Positions 51,069 to 60,528 of a stretch of DNA of 64,000 nt are shown one piece after another. The DNA is taken from contig CAVRUD010000013.1 of the NCBI GenBank assembly GCA_963724285.1, positions 248,001-312,000 of the forward strand. The letters are read 5' to 3'. The DNA is from CAVRUD01 sp963724285. Its GTDB lineage: Bacteria > Chloroflexota > Chloroflexia > Thermomicrobiales > UBA6265. The position numbers and the translations under genes were made by a program. Below the pieces are notes generated by a model that saw only the letters and a program-made list of their open reading frames with translations, was not told the DNA's origin and ran no database searches. Numbering within the stretch: position 1 is the first letter of the stretch; every line of letters starts with the position of its first letter.

Positions 51069-52199
51069 TCAATGGTGCGTCCGGCTGGCGACGACCTCGT
51101 CATAGGCGGCCCGGGTCAGGCGCGCGGTTTCTTCCCAGGAGAACGTCGCTGCTTGCACGAGCCCGCGTCCGCGCAGCCGCTGCGCGAGGTCTGGGTCGGT
51201 CAATACCGATCTCATTGCCATCGCCAACTCTTGGACCGTGGGTTCGACGAGCAGTCCGCCATCGCCGACGACCTCGGGCAGGCTTGTGCGCGCGGCTGCG
51301 ATGGTCGGTACGCCGCACGACATCGCTTCGAGGGCGGTCAGCCCGAACCCTTCATACCGCGACGGTGTGACATACAGCGATGCACCGCGATAGAGGGCCA
51401 GCTTGTCGTCCTCGGAAATGCGGCCGACGAGCCGGACCCGCTCATTTACTCCAAGGCGGTCGATCACGGGCTGAAGGGGCGGATAGACGGCGGGATTCTC
51501 GGTGTGGGCCGCACCGGCGATAACCAGATCGACCGACTCCGACAGCGCTGAGTTTACCTGCGCGAACGCCTCGACAAGCAGCGGAAGATTCTTGCGGACG
51601 TCGAGGCCCCCAACATTGAAGACGTACCGCTCTCCGATTCCAAACCTGTTGCGAACCTCCGTGAGGGTCACGGAGTCACCGCCGGGGCTGTAGATCGGAT
51701 CAGCCGCCTCGGGCGTGACCCTGATCTTCTCCATCGGAATGCCAAGGACGCGATGGAGGTCGCCAGCTGCGGCCCGAGACGGCGTCAGCACGAGCTTGGC
51801 CCGTTGGGTCGTCCGCTGCATGAGGCTTGCATGGAGACGGCTGGGGCGGGACCCGCGGTACTCCGGCAGCAGGAAGGGGATGGCGTCGTGAATGGTCACG
51901 ATGACCGGGCAGGACACCCATAATGGCGCCGCAAGCTGGGGAACATGGAGAACGTCCGGGCGGACCCGACGCGCCGCCTGGGCACTCCCCCAGGCGTCCC
52001 AGGTGAGTCGCCGCAACCGACGGTCGTCGCGGAGCCGACTGAGCAACCCAGATCCGCCGTAGTCGCCCCACGCTGGCTCCAGGAGGTGCAGGTCAAGATC
52101 ATCGCACGAGGCCCGCAGTGCGGCGCTCAGGGCGCGGACGTAGGTCGCGGTCCCAGATGGGGGAAGTGCCAGAATGCTGGCGTCGATCGCAACCCGCAA
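51069..52199 (-). CDS. Glycosyltransferase family 4 (GT1-type)
   Basis: 376 residues, TTG start at 52199 with AAGGAG eight bases upstream. The start RVAIDASILALPPSGTATYV is typical of GT4 enzymes. The donor domain shows NVGGLDVRKNLPLLVEAFAQ and the E-x7-E motif region TPSRYEGFGLTALEAMSCG. It transfers a sugar from a nucleotide donor onto a glycan or lipid. It precedes the flavin reductase gene on the same strand. Acceptor unknown. Confidence 0.92.
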   Translation of the reverse strand: MRVAIDASILALPPSGTATYVRALSAALRASCDDLDLHLLEPAWGDYGGSGLLSRLRDDRRLRRLTWDAWGSAQAARRVRPDVLHVPQLAAPLWVSCPVIVTIHDAIPFLLPEYRGSRPSRLHASLMQRTTQRAKLVLTPSRAAAGDLHRVLGIPMEKIRVTPEAADPIYSPGGDSVTLTEVRNRFGIGERYVFNVGGLDVRKNLPLLVEAFAQVNSALSESVDLVIAGAAHTENPAVYPPLQPVIDRLGVNERVRLVGRISEDDKLALYRGASLYVTPSRYEGFGLTALEAMSCGVPTIAAARTSLPEVVGDGGLLVEPTVQELAMAMRSVLTDPDLAQRLRGRGLVQAATFSWEETARLTRAAYDEVVASRTHH

Positions 52200-52443
52200 T
52201 CTCGAACTCCTTGGCGCCCGATAGAGATCGACCTCGCCTGCCCGGCGCCTTGCCCGGGGAAGGGCGGCGTAGTATATACGGTGCTACCCCGATTCCCGAC
52301 GCCGGAACCGCGAGGCGGGACCCGTTCCGCCCGGCATGAGTCCCCGCTACGCCTGCTAAACAGGGGAGGGCGACAATACCGGCGGTCTATGCTATCATTT
52401 GGGAAGTATTGAAGCTCCCCAATTGTCGGGGACGGAGGCATCC

Positions 52444-52785
52444 ATGGGTAAGACTCAGCACGTTACCGACGAAACTTTCGAGCAGGAAGTGCTCCAGGCC
52501 GAGACGCCTGTTCTGGTTGATTTCTGGGCGTCCTGGTGCGGACCGTGCCGAGCGATCGCTCCGGTCCTCGAGGAGATCGCCGCGGAGAACCCGGACCGTC
52601 TCAAGGTGGTCAAGGTCAACATCGACGAGGATCAGGCCTACGCTGCCCGCCTCGGAATCACCAGCGTGCCCTTCATGGTCGTCTTCAAGGGCGGCCAGCC
52701 GGTCGACAAGATCGTGGGCGCGTACCCGAAGCGGTCGATCGTCGATGTGGTCTCGCGCCACATGGACCCGGTCGTCGTGAGCTAG
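52444..52785 (+). CDS. trxA: Thioredoxin
   Basis: 113 residues from ATG 52444, preceded by GGAGG; the usual size of cytoplasmic thioredoxin. The active site is FWASWCGPCRAIAPVLEEIA, the cis-Pro lies in ITSVPFMVVFKGG, and VKVNIDEDQ gives the buried Asp. It reduces protein disulphides, including ribonucleotide reductase, and nrdR is encoded 300 bases further on. A strong terminator follows. A 15-codon upstream extension has no thioredoxin similarity. Confidence 0.96.
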   Translation: MGKTQHVTDETFEQEVLQAETPVLVDFWASWCGPCRAIAPVLEEIAAENPDRLKVVKVNIDEDQAYAARLGITSVPFMVVFKGGQPVDKIVGAYPKRSIVDVVSRHMDPVVVS

Positions 52786-52812
52786 CGCTTACCATTTTTT
52801 CGCCAAACACTG

Positions 52813-52844
52813 AAACGCCGGGGCCAAATGGCCTCCGGCGTTTT
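52813..52844 (+). terminator. Intrinsic terminator of trxA
   Basis: AAACGCCGG pairs with CCGGCGTTT, with an inner GGCC/GGCC extension, followed by T. It lies 28 bases after the trxA stop. Confidence 0.85.
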
Positions 52845-52895
52845 GGCATGTGTGCGAATGGCACTCGACTTGAACGCCCATCCTGACTGGGACCT

Positions 52896-53050
52896 TATCT
52901 CCGCTGTCGCCCGGGGCTCACGGCCCGGGCTGAACGTGACAGCCTCTTCGAGGCTAGCAAGCCCGGTTCCGTGAGCCTCGGAGAGCCTGTCCGGTTGAGC
53001 CCGGGCCAACCCTGGGCCAACCTTGGGCCGTGAGCCCCGGGCGGCAAGGA
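52896..53050. repeat. Dispersed repeat element, GCCCGGGCTGA type, copy 2
   Basis: Same order of blocks as 50280-50455, opening with GTCGCCCGGGGCTCACGGCC. The segment CTGGGCCAACC is duplicated here (GGGCCAACCCTGGGCCAACC). It lies between trxA and nrdR and is not coding. Confidence 0.65.
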
Positions 53051-53084
53051 ACGAGCGCTCCCTGGTTGCGACGAAACGAACAGG

Positions 53085-53567
53085 TCAGGTCCCCGTCCCC
53101 AACGCGGTCGTGCCCTGTCGATCCCGCAGGCTCTCTACCGCCCGCTGAAGTTCATCCAGATCGGAATACTGGAAGTACACGGAGGCAAAGCGGACATAGG
53201 CCACCTTGTCTAGCTCGCGCAGCTCCTCGAGAACCAGCTCGCCGATCTTCATCGAGGGCACCTCGCGGGTACCCTCGGCGAGCAGTTGCCCCTCCACCCT
53301 GTTCACCAGGGCATCAATGGCGTCCTCGCCGATCGGCCGCTTGGTCAAGGCCACGCGGACCTTCTGGCGCAGCTTCTCCGGCTTGAACTCCTCGCGCCTG
53401 CCGTCCTTCTTGATCACGATCAACCCGGCGGACTCGTACCGTTCGTAGGTTGTGAACCGGCGGTTGCACTCGGGGCAGACCCGGCGACGGCGGACGGCAT
53501 CGCCGTCGTCGAGTTCACGGCTATCGACCACCCGCGAGTCGTTGTGTTGGCAGAATGGACATCGCAT
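53085..53567 (-). CDS. nrdR: Transcriptional repressor NrdR
   Basis: 160 residues. The N-terminal zinc ribbon MRCPFCQHNDSRVVDSRE with VCPECNRRFTTYERYE is followed by an ATP-cone (KPEKLRQKVRVALTKRPI onward). It represses ribonucleotide reductase genes according to ATP/dATP level by binding NrdR boxes. It is the last gene of the division cluster direction here, 166 bases after ftsZ, with a REP-like palindrome between. No NrdR box was spotted in the window. Confidence 0.95.
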   Translation of the reverse strand: MRCPFCQHNDSRVVDSRELDDGDAVRRRRVCPECNRRFTTYERYESAGLIVIKKDGRREEFKPEKLRQKVRVALTKRPIGEDAIDALVNRVEGQLLAEGTREVPSMKIGELVLEELRELDKVAYVRFASVYFQYSDLDELQRAVESLRDRQGTTALGTGT

Positions 53568-53631
53568 ACAGAGCTCTCAGCTGTCAGCCATCAGTCGTCA
53601 GCGTTCAGGCGTCGGGCGACTGGCAAATGAC

Positions 53632-53659
53632 GGAGGGGCGATGCATGCATCGCCCCCTC
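53632..53659. repeat. GATGCATGCATC palindromic repeat, third copy
   Basis: GGAGGGGCGATGCATGCATC followed by GCCCCCTC; a self-complementary unit identical in its core to those at 33955 and 34027. Just upstream (53577-53612) lies a degenerate run of TCAG/GTCAGC-type short repeats. Confidence 0.7.
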
Positions 53660-53733
53660 GCGCCTCGTAGTTTCTCAACTGGCCGAAATCAGCAATTGCA
53701 ATCGGCCGACAGCGGATAGCTGGCGCCTGATGG

Positions 53734-55098
53734 CTATTCCCGATTTCCATCCCGCAAGAAGCGGATGATCGAAGACTCGTTGTCCCAGTCCTCGTCGGGC
53801 ATCACGGGCTGGCTCGGCTGCTGTTGAACCGGTTGGCGATACTGCTGTCCCCCGCCGCCCCGCTCGCGCCGCTGGTCTTGGTAGGCCGGTGGCGGGTAGT
53901 CGCGCGCATCACGGACTGTCGACTGCGGGGTATAGGTCATCTGGGGGGGGTAGCCCCGCTGGCCATAGCCTGAATCGACATCGTCGAAGCCGGTGGCGAT
54001 CAGGGTGATCTTGACCTCTTCGCCCAAGGACTCGTCGATCGAGGTGCCGTAGATGATCTCGGCGTCCTCATCGGCCGCGGCGCGGATGATCTCCGCCGCT
54101 TCGCTCGTCTCCATCAGGCTCAGGTTCTCGCCGCCGGTGATGTTGTAGAGCACCCCGGTCGCGCCCTGGATGTTCATCTCCAGGAGTGGGCTCTCGATGG
54201 CGTTGCGGGCGGCGTCGGCACAGCGGCTATCGCCGGAGCCATACCCGATCGCCATCAGGGCCGAACCGGCGTCCTGCATGATCGTCTTGACGTCGGCGAA
54301 GTCGAGGTTGATCACTCCCGGTTTGGTAATCAGGTCGGAGATGCCGGCAATGCCCTGGCGGAGCACATCGTCGGCGTACTGGAATGCCTGGGTGATGGGA
54401 GTCTTGGCGTCGACGAGATGAATCAGCCGCTGGTTGGGAATGACGATCAGAGCGTCGACGACCTCGCGGAGCGCGGCCACGCCTTCTTCAGCCGACCGGC
54501 GCCGGCGACCGCCCTCGAACTCAAACGGCTTGGTCACCACCCCGACGGTCAACGCCCCGGCCGCCTTAGCTGCCTTGGCGATGATAGGAGAGGCTCCTGT
54601 CCCGGTGCCTCCGCCCATGCCGGCGGTGATGAAGATCATGTCGGCACCATGGAGCACCTCAACGAGCTGCTCGGAGCTCTCCTCGGCCGCGCGTTCGCCG
54701 ATTTCGGGGCGCCCACCAGCGCCGAGACCCTTGGTCAGCTTGTCGCCGATGCGGATCGCGAGCGGGGCCTGGGACGTCAGCAACGCCTGGGCGTCCGTGT
54801 TGACCGAGACGAAATCGATCCCCTCGACCCCCGACGCGACCATGCGATTCACGGCGTTGCCGCCGGCCCCGCCCACCCCGACAACTTTGATCCGGGCAAA
54901 GGAAACTGGCGCGTTCAGCATCGCTGGATCCTGCCGGATCGGTCTACTCGGCATCGGTTCGGCTCCATTCGGGCCGGTGGGCATAGGCTGACGACCTTGG
55001 CCCCGTCCGACAACCGAACTATCTGCAACACCGTGGACCCGAATACCTTGACCCCGGCCAGGAGTCTGTCCTCGGGACTGTTGCATCGCTCTTCCCAT
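53734..55098 (-). CDS. ftsZ: Cell division protein FtsZ
   Basis: 454 residues as opened. The conserved GTPase core begins at ARIKVVGVGGAGGNAVNRM (residue about 69) and includes the tubulin signature GGGTGTGASPIIAKAA and the T7 region NLDFADVKTIMQDAG. A Gln/Pro-rich linker leads to a C-terminal peptide (ESSIIRFLRDGN) that would bind FtsA/SepF-type anchors. The N-terminal extension is long; ATG codons at residues 39, 48 and 60 are possible starts. FtsZ polymerises into the division ring. ftsA and ftsQ are absent next to it, unlike classical dcw clusters. Confidence 0.93.
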   Translation of the reverse strand: MGRAMQQSRGQTPGRGQGIRVHGVADSSVVGRGQGRQPMPTGPNGAEPMPSRPIRQDPAMLNAPVSFARIKVVGVGGAGGNAVNRMVASGVEGIDFVSVNTDAQALLTSQAPLAIRIGDKLTKGLGAGGRPEIGERAAEESSEQLVEVLHGADMIFITAGMGGGTGTGASPIIAKAAKAAGALTVGVVTKPFEFEGGRRRRSAEEGVAALREVVDALIVIPNQRLIHLVDAKTPITQAFQYADDVLRQGIAGISDLITKPGVINLDFADVKTIMQDAGSALMAIGYGSGDSRCADAARNAIESPLLEMNIQGATGVLYNITGGENLSLMETSEAAEIIRAAADEDAEIIYGTSIDESLGEEVKITLIATGFDDVDSGYGQRGYPPQMTYTPQSTVRDARDYPPPAYQDQRRERGGGGQQYRQPVQQQPSQPVMPDEDWDNESSIIRFLRDGNRE

Positions 55099-55329
55099 CC
55101 CGCCCCACTATGGTGGGCGACACCCGGTTAACGCAACCGGCGACTTCGACATGACACGACCGACAGGTGGACCGCACTCCGGGTACGGCTCCCCAAAACC
55201 GCATCCCACGGACCGGCAGACTACACGAGTCCGGATCGGGCAGCGGTACCCTCAGGACGTCATGTCTGGTCGGTCGCGGACGATCCTGCGAAACGCACAG
55301 CTCGCGCCGCACGGCGGTGGCGTTGCGCC

Positions 55330-55338
55330 AGTATAGCA
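55330..55338 (-). promoter_or_regulatory. Possible extended -10 promoter upstream of ftsZ
   Basis: On the minus strand TGCTATACT (extended -10) lies about 230 bases before the ftsZ start in an otherwise empty gap of 335 bases (55099-55433). No good -35 is seen. Confidence 0.4.
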
Positions 55339-55433
55339 CGCAAAACGCCAATCTACCCCTCGGGCAGTGCTGTTGTTGCGCCGAACGATCAAAGCGTACG
55401 AACAGTGCGACGACGCGCGCCCCGTGAGACGTT

Positions 55434-56570
55434 TTACGCACTGTGCCGCTCGATCGCCAGGGCAATCAGCCGATCGACAAGGTCAGCCAGCGGAACGCCG
55501 CTCGCCTCCCAGAGCATTGGATACATGCTGATCGACGTAAAGCCGGGTATCGTGTTGACTTCGTTCAGGTAAAGCTCGCCGGTATCGCGCTCCAAGAAGA
55601 AGTCGACCCGGGCCAGGCCAGCGAGGTCCAATGCGGCGAATGCCCTTATGGCCAGGGCTTGGATGCGGTGAACGACATCACCCGGAACATCCGCCGGAAT
55701 GATCAATTCGGATCCGTCGTCGACGTACTTAGCGCTGTAGTCATAGAACTCGTTGCAAGGCACGATCTCTCCCGGCAACGAGGCGATCGGCGAGTCGTTG
55801 CCCAGGACCGAAATCTCGAGCTCACGGGCATCGATAGCCTTCTCCACAACGATGCGGCGATCGAGGTGCGCGGCGGTGTCCAGGGCGGCGGCAAGTTCTT
55901 CTGGGCCGTGGACCTTGGTAATCCCGACGCTGGAGCCGAGGTTGGCCGGCTTGGTGAAACAGGGATACCCGAGCCGCTCTTCGATCCTGGCAGCAACCGC
56001 CCCGGGGTCGCGTCGCCATTCCGCTCGGGTCACCAACTCCCACGGACCCTGCGCGATCCCTGCCTCTTGGAGGACGGTCTTGGCCATCGCCTTATCCATC
56101 GCGACGGCCGATCCCAGCACGCCGGAACCGACGTAAGGGAGGTTGGCTAGTTCCAGGAGGCCCTGGACCGTGCCGTCCTCTCCGCGGGGACCGTGCAACA
56201 CAGGGAAGACGACATCGACGCCCCCGTTGAGCACGGCCGGACCGGCCGCCGGCGCGATCTCGTTGCTGACGCCGAAAGCAACCCCGCTTGGCGGTTGGTT
56301 CGTCGCGGACTGCTCGCCCGATTCCAGGGCAAACAACGGCGACTGCGCCGTGAGTTGGCGCATGGGATCGCCACCGCTCAGCCAGCTACCGTCGCGAGTG
56401 ATACCGATTGGGACAACCTCGTACTTGGCGGGATCGAGTGCTCCCATGACCGTCAACGCCGAGCGGAGCGACACGTCGTGCTCTTCGGATTGTCCGCCGA
56501 ACAGAAGTGCGACGCGGATCCGAGCGTTGTCGCCATCCCGATTCGGTTTGTCGCCTGCGTGGTTGGTCAC
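55434..56570 (-). CDS. ddl: D-alanine--D-alanine ligase
   Basis: 378 residues, ATP-grasp enzyme joining two D-Ala for peptidoglycan. Signatures: VALLFGGQSEEHDVSLRSA (residues about 18-36), HGPRGEDGTVQG, the glycine-rich ATP loop region LGSSVGITKV, and NEVNTIPGFTSISMYPMLW near the end. It follows murC-murB by 89 bases on the same strand, inside the cell-wall cluster. Confidence 0.95.
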   Translation of the reverse strand: MTNHAGDKPNRDGDNARIRVALLFGGQSEEHDVSLRSALTVMGALDPAKYEVVPIGITRDGSWLSGGDPMRQLTAQSPLFALESGEQSATNQPPSGVAFGVSNEIAPAAGPAVLNGGVDVVFPVLHGPRGEDGTVQGLLELANLPYVGSGVLGSAVAMDKAMAKTVLQEAGIAQGPWELVTRAEWRRDPGAVAARIEERLGYPCFTKPANLGSSVGITKVHGPEELAAALDTAAHLDRRIVVEKAIDARELEISVLGNDSPIASLPGEIVPCNEFYDYSAKYVDDGSELIIPADVPGDVVHRIQALAIRAFAALDLAGLARVDFFLERDTGELYLNEVNTIPGFTSISMYPMLWEASGVPLADLVDRLIALAIERHSA

Positions 56571-56659
56571 GATACGGTCCCTTCGTTCGGCAAACGCGAT
56601 TTACGATTGCGCGACGTTTTGCGAACCAGCGCTTGTTGTCGCGTCGAACAATAGTTGCA

Positions 56660-59020
56660 TTACGGCTCGCCGAGTTCCTCGACCTCGGGGCGAAGATCGA
56701 TCCCGTAGCGGTCCAGGATGGTCTGTCTGGCATGGGCGATCAACGAGCGGATATCGGCAGCGGTCGCCCCGCCAATGTTGACGATCCAGTTGGCGTGCTT
56801 GGGCGAGAACTGGGCACCGCCGATCCGGTAGCCCTTGAGGCCAGACTCCTCGAGAAGCCGGCCGGCGAAATCGTCCGACGGGTTGGCAAAGGTCGATCCC
56901 GCGCACGCTCCAGTCGGTTGGGTGCGCTTGCGGAACAGCGCATGATCGTCGGCCAGCGCCACCAGTTTGTTTCGATCGCCTTTCTGAAGGAGAAAAACAG
57001 ACTCGATGACCGTCATTGATCGCGGCCTGGGCTCCCGCTTCAGGCGGGTCAGACGATAGGACGGATCGAGCCACTCTCGGCCAAACCTCGCCACAGACAG
57101 TGTGTCGTCGTATACGACAACTTCAGTAAGTGCATCCTTTAGTTCGGTCCCGTGTGCTCCGGCGTTGTTCACCGTTGCTCCACCGATCGTTCCAGGCAAT
57201 CCGACGCCCCAGTCCAGACCGGACCAACCTCGTTCGGCGGCGTAGCGGCCCACCCATGACAGGGGCGCCTGAGCGCCGACGCGGAGGATCACATGGTCGC
57301 CCTGGTCGGTCGCTTCGACCAGATGCTCCGCGCGCTCGCCCGGTGTCCTCGCCAGGATGACCAACCCACGGATACCACCGTCACCGACGAGGAGGTTACT
57401 GCCCCCTCCGATCACGGTGATAGGCAGTCCTTCGGACTTCCCCCACTCAATGGCGGCCCGGAGGGCCTCGGCGGTGGCTGCCCGAATCAACGCGTCGGCA
57501 GGTCCACCAACGCGCCAGGTCGTCCATGAGGACATAGGAGCGTTTCGGCTGACTTTGAGGTCGGGATGGCCGGGAACAGTCTCGCCAGCCGGAACACGTC
57601 CAGCTCGTGCGGCGCCATTGCCGCGAGCCCTGAGCAATTCGAGGAGCTTCGGGCCCATCTGGGTGATGTCGCCGGCTCCGAAACCAAGCACGACATCGCC
57701 TGGCCGTACCCGGCGCGCCAACATCTGGGCCGCCTCTGCCGGCCCAGTGGTCGCGAGCGTGTCGGGCGGCAGAAGGGCGCGGAGGTCCGCGGACGAGATG
57801 CCGAGGGTGTCGGTTTCGCGGGCAGCATAGATCTCGAGCACCGCGACCCGGTCGGCGTCCGCCAAGGCCGCAGCGAAGTCGTCCAGCAGCGCTTTGGTCC
57901 GGCTAAAGGTGTGCGGCTGGAAGACGGCCCAGATCCGCCTACCTGGATATTTTTGACGGGCAGCGGCAATGTTGACCGCGATCTCCCGAGGGTGATGAGC
58001 GTAGTCATCGATGGCGGTCACGCCATTGGCCTCGCCCTTCACCTCGAACCGGCGACCGACCCCGGTGAACAGGCCCAGACCCTCGGCCGCCTTCGCGCGC
58101 GGGAAACCCATCGCGTCCAGGATCGCCAGGGCGGCGGTCGCATTCCGGGCGTTATGACGACCTGGCACGTTGAGCGTAAGCGACACTGGATCGCCGTCCG
58201 GCGCGGTCACTGTCCAGTTTGAACCGTCCTCTTCTACACGCCAGTCGACATCCGGGCCTTCGCCGAAAGTGACAACCCGGGCCGCTATCGGCCGGAGCGC
58301 CAAAATCCGGACGCAGCCCGGATCGTCGCCGGCAATCACGAGGACGCCTTCGGGCTTGATCTGCGACGCAAATGCGGCGAAGGCGGCATCGTAGGCGTCC
58401 TGGTCTGGGAAGATGTCTGGGTGGTCGAAATCGAGATTGTTGATGATCGCGAACTCGGGCCGTAGCGCCAGGAATGAGTAGTCGTACTCGTCGGCTTCGA
58501 CCACCATGGCATCACCCCTACCGGGGGCAGCGTTCGCCCCACCCGGACCGATAGTTGCACCGACGGCGAAGCTGGGATCGGCACAGAGATGCTGAAGCGC
58601 GACGACCAGCATCCCGCTCGTGGTCGACTTGCCGTGAGACCCGGCCACCGCCACGCACCGCCGGGCCGTTGCCAGGAGTCCGAGCAGGTCGGCACGCTTG
58701 ACCACCGGCACGCCGGCCCCCCGGGCGGCGACTACCTCGGGATTGGTCTCCCGGACGGCCGCCGTGATCACGACCAGCGCCGCGGACGACGCCTCGGCCA
58801 GCGCGCCGTGGCCGATGTTCACCGGGACGCCGAGCGCCTGAAGCGCCTCCGTCTGGTCGGAGACTTGTGAGTCCGAGCCTGTCACCCGATACCCCCAGGA
58901 CAGGAGGATCCGGGCCAACCCGCTCATTCCGATCCCGCCTATCCCGACGAAATGGACTGGGGCAGGCGGTTCGGGAAGAGCATCGATGTCGATCGGCGGC
59001 CGTTGCAGGTTGGTCATCAC
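56660..59020 (-). CDS. murC-murB: Fused UDP-MurNAc--L-alanine ligase and UDP-N-acetylenolpyruvoylglucosamine reductase
   Basis: 786 residues. MurC occupies about 1-475: HFVGIGGIGMSGLARIL (UDP-binding), AGSHGKSTTSGML (ATP loop), IDDYAHHPREI and the C-terminal FQPHTFSRTKALLDD. MurB occupies about 490-786: FAD-binding SSWTTWRVGGPADALI and GGGSNLLVGDGG, GVGLPGTIGGATVNNAGAHG, and the catalytic Ser in CAGSTFANP with the closing Glu region expected of type-II-like MurB. MurB makes UDP-MurNAc and MurC adds L-Ala, so two consecutive steps are in one chain. It lies between murD and ddl. Confidence 0.94.
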   Translation of the reverse strand: MMTNLQRPPIDIDALPEPPAPVHFVGIGGIGMSGLARILLSWGYRVTGSDSQVSDQTEALQALGVPVNIGHGALAEASSAALVVITAAVRETNPEVVAARGAGVPVVKRADLLGLLATARRCVAVAGSHGKSTTSGMLVVALQHLCADPSFAVGATIGPGGANAAPGRGDAMVVEADEYDYSFLALRPEFAIINNLDFDHPDIFPDQDAYDAAFAAFASQIKPEGVLVIAGDDPGCVRILALRPIAARVVTFGEGPDVDWRVEEDGSNWTVTAPDGDPVSLTLNVPGRHNARNATAALAILDAMGFPRAKAAEGLGLFTGVGRRFEVKGEANGVTAIDDYAHHPREIAVNIAAARQKYPGRRIWAVFQPHTFSRTKALLDDFAAALADADRVAVLEIYAARETDTLGISSADLRALLPPDTLATTGPAEAAQMLARRVRPGDVVLGFGAGDITQMGPKLLELLRARGNGAARAGRVPAGETVPGHPDLKVSRNAPMSSWTTWRVGGPADALIRAATAEALRAAIEWGKSEGLPITVIGGGSNLLVGDGGIRGLVILARTPGERAEHLVEATDQGDHVILRVGAQAPLSWVGRYAAERGWSGLDWGVGLPGTIGGATVNNAGAHGTELKDALTEVVVYDDTLSVARFGREWLDPSYRLTRLKREPRPRSMTVIESVFLLQKGDRNKLVALADDHALFRKRTQPTGACAGSTFANPSDDFAGRLLEESGLKGYRIGGAQFSPKHANWIVNIGGATAADIRSLIAHARQTILDRYGIDLRPEVEELGEP

Positions 59021-59077
59021 GTGTGCTGGTTCGCCCTTCTCAGTCGTTCGCTCGTGCGGGTGCGTTCTTCCATGATC

Positions 59078-60490
59078 TCAGTGTTGCCGAGCGATCGCAT
59101 CTACCGCTGCCCGAAACTGCTCGCCCCGGTCGAATTCGTCCCGGAAGAGGCCGAAGCTGGCGCAGCCTGGGGACAGTAAGACCACATCCCCTGCGCGTGC
59201 CCGGACAAAGGCGGCTTCCACCGCGCTGGACATCGTGGTGAATGGTCCATCGGGAGTCGACCCTGCCGCGGTGAGCATCCTCGTAAGACCCGAGGTCGCC
59301 GAACCGTCGAGCAAGGCGATGCTCGCCGCGGTCTTTGCCGCCGCCGCGGCGAACGGGGCCAGGTCGGTCCGTTTGTCCGCCCCTCCGGCGATGAGATGGA
59401 TCCGCCGGTCGGCATACGCCCGCAGGGCGGCGATCCCGGCGGCCGGCGCCGTCGCGGCCGTGTCGTTGACAAACGTCACGCCCTGGAACTCGGAGATGAA
59501 CTCCATGCGGTGGGGCACCCCCGCAAACTCGTTCAGACCACGAGCCACGGCCTCAGGGGGCGCACCCCGCTCGATTGCCGCCGTGATGGCGGCGAGGACA
59601 TTGGCGCTGCCGTGTTCCCCACGCAAGGCGGGATTGGCCGGGCGATCGAAGGCGTGCCGCATGCCACCCCGGCGATAGATGAACTGTCTTCCGCTCCACC
59701 AGGCGCCGTCGTTCCCCGGATCGGCCAGTCCGAACGGCACCACCCGAGCCGCCGTTTGTGAGGTGGCCCGCCAGCTTTCGGGGTCGTCCGCGTTGACGAT
59801 CAACACGTCATCGGGCGTTTGGAACCGGGCGATACCGCGTTTGGTCTGGGCATAGTCGTCGAACCCGTCGTAGTGATCGAGATGGTCTTCGGAGATATTG
59901 GTCAATACGGCGATCTGGGGCGCCAACTCGTGCTCGATCAGCGACTCCAATTGCCAGCTAGAGAGTTCGACGACGACCGGCGTGTCCTCCGTAATGGCGC
60001 CGAGTTGACCGAGGGCCGTCACCCCCATGTTTCCGGCCAGCACGGTCGATGAATCCCAGGCGCGTAGGATGCTGGCGCAGATCGAGGACGTACTCGTCTT
60101 CCCTTTCGTCCCAGTGATGCCGATCAATCGAGCAGGGCAGGAACGAACGAAGAGCGACATCTCCATTTCAACCGGGACACCCGCCGCTCTCGCGGCGACG
60201 AGCAAGGGCGCCCGGCGCGGAACGCCCGGATTGCGGACGATCAAGTCCGCACCGGCGGGCAGGAAATCACGCTCATCGTGGCGACCGAGGACGAACCGGA
60301 TCGGAAGTCCATCGAGATCCGCCACAGACGGCGCGAGGACCTCTTCGGACCGCAGATCCGTGACGGTGACCATTGCTCCTTGCTCGGCGAGGTAGCGGGC
60401 CACCCCGACACCGCCCGCGCGTGTGCCGAGGCCCATCACCGTCGCGCGAACACCGGAATACGAGCCAGTCATCGTTGCCTGCATCTCCAA
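59078..60490 (-). CDS. murD: UDP-MurNAc-L-alanine--D-glutamate ligase
   Basis: 470 residues. N-terminal Rossmann domain (VMGLGTRAGGVGVARYLAEQ), ATP loop GITGTKGKTSTSSI, LSSWQLE, the NISEDHLDHY motif and the C-terminal domain with LIAGGADKRTDL and SPGCASFGLFRDEFDRGEQF, all diagnostic of MurD. It adds D-Glu to UDP-MurNAc-L-Ala. It starts 38 bases after mraY and ends 57 bases before murC-murB. Confidence 0.95.
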   Translation of the reverse strand: MEMQATMTGSYSGVRATVMGLGTRAGGVGVARYLAEQGAMVTVTDLRSEEVLAPSVADLDGLPIRFVLGRHDERDFLPAGADLIVRNPGVPRRAPLLVAARAAGVPVEMEMSLFVRSCPARLIGITGTKGKTSTSSICASILRAWDSSTVLAGNMGVTALGQLGAITEDTPVVVELSSWQLESLIEHELAPQIAVLTNISEDHLDHYDGFDDYAQTKRGIARFQTPDDVLIVNADDPESWRATSQTAARVVPFGLADPGNDGAWWSGRQFIYRRGGMRHAFDRPANPALRGEHGSANVLAAITAAIERGAPPEAVARGLNEFAGVPHRMEFISEFQGVTFVNDTAATAPAAGIAALRAYADRRIHLIAGGADKRTDLAPFAAAAAKTAASIALLDGSATSGLTRMLTAAGSTPDGPFTTMSSAVEAAFVRARAGDVVLLSPGCASFGLFRDEFDRGEQFRAAVDAIARQH

Positions 60491-60528
60491 TACGGTCCAG
60501 CAATCATGGTTTCACCGAATGTCTCAGC

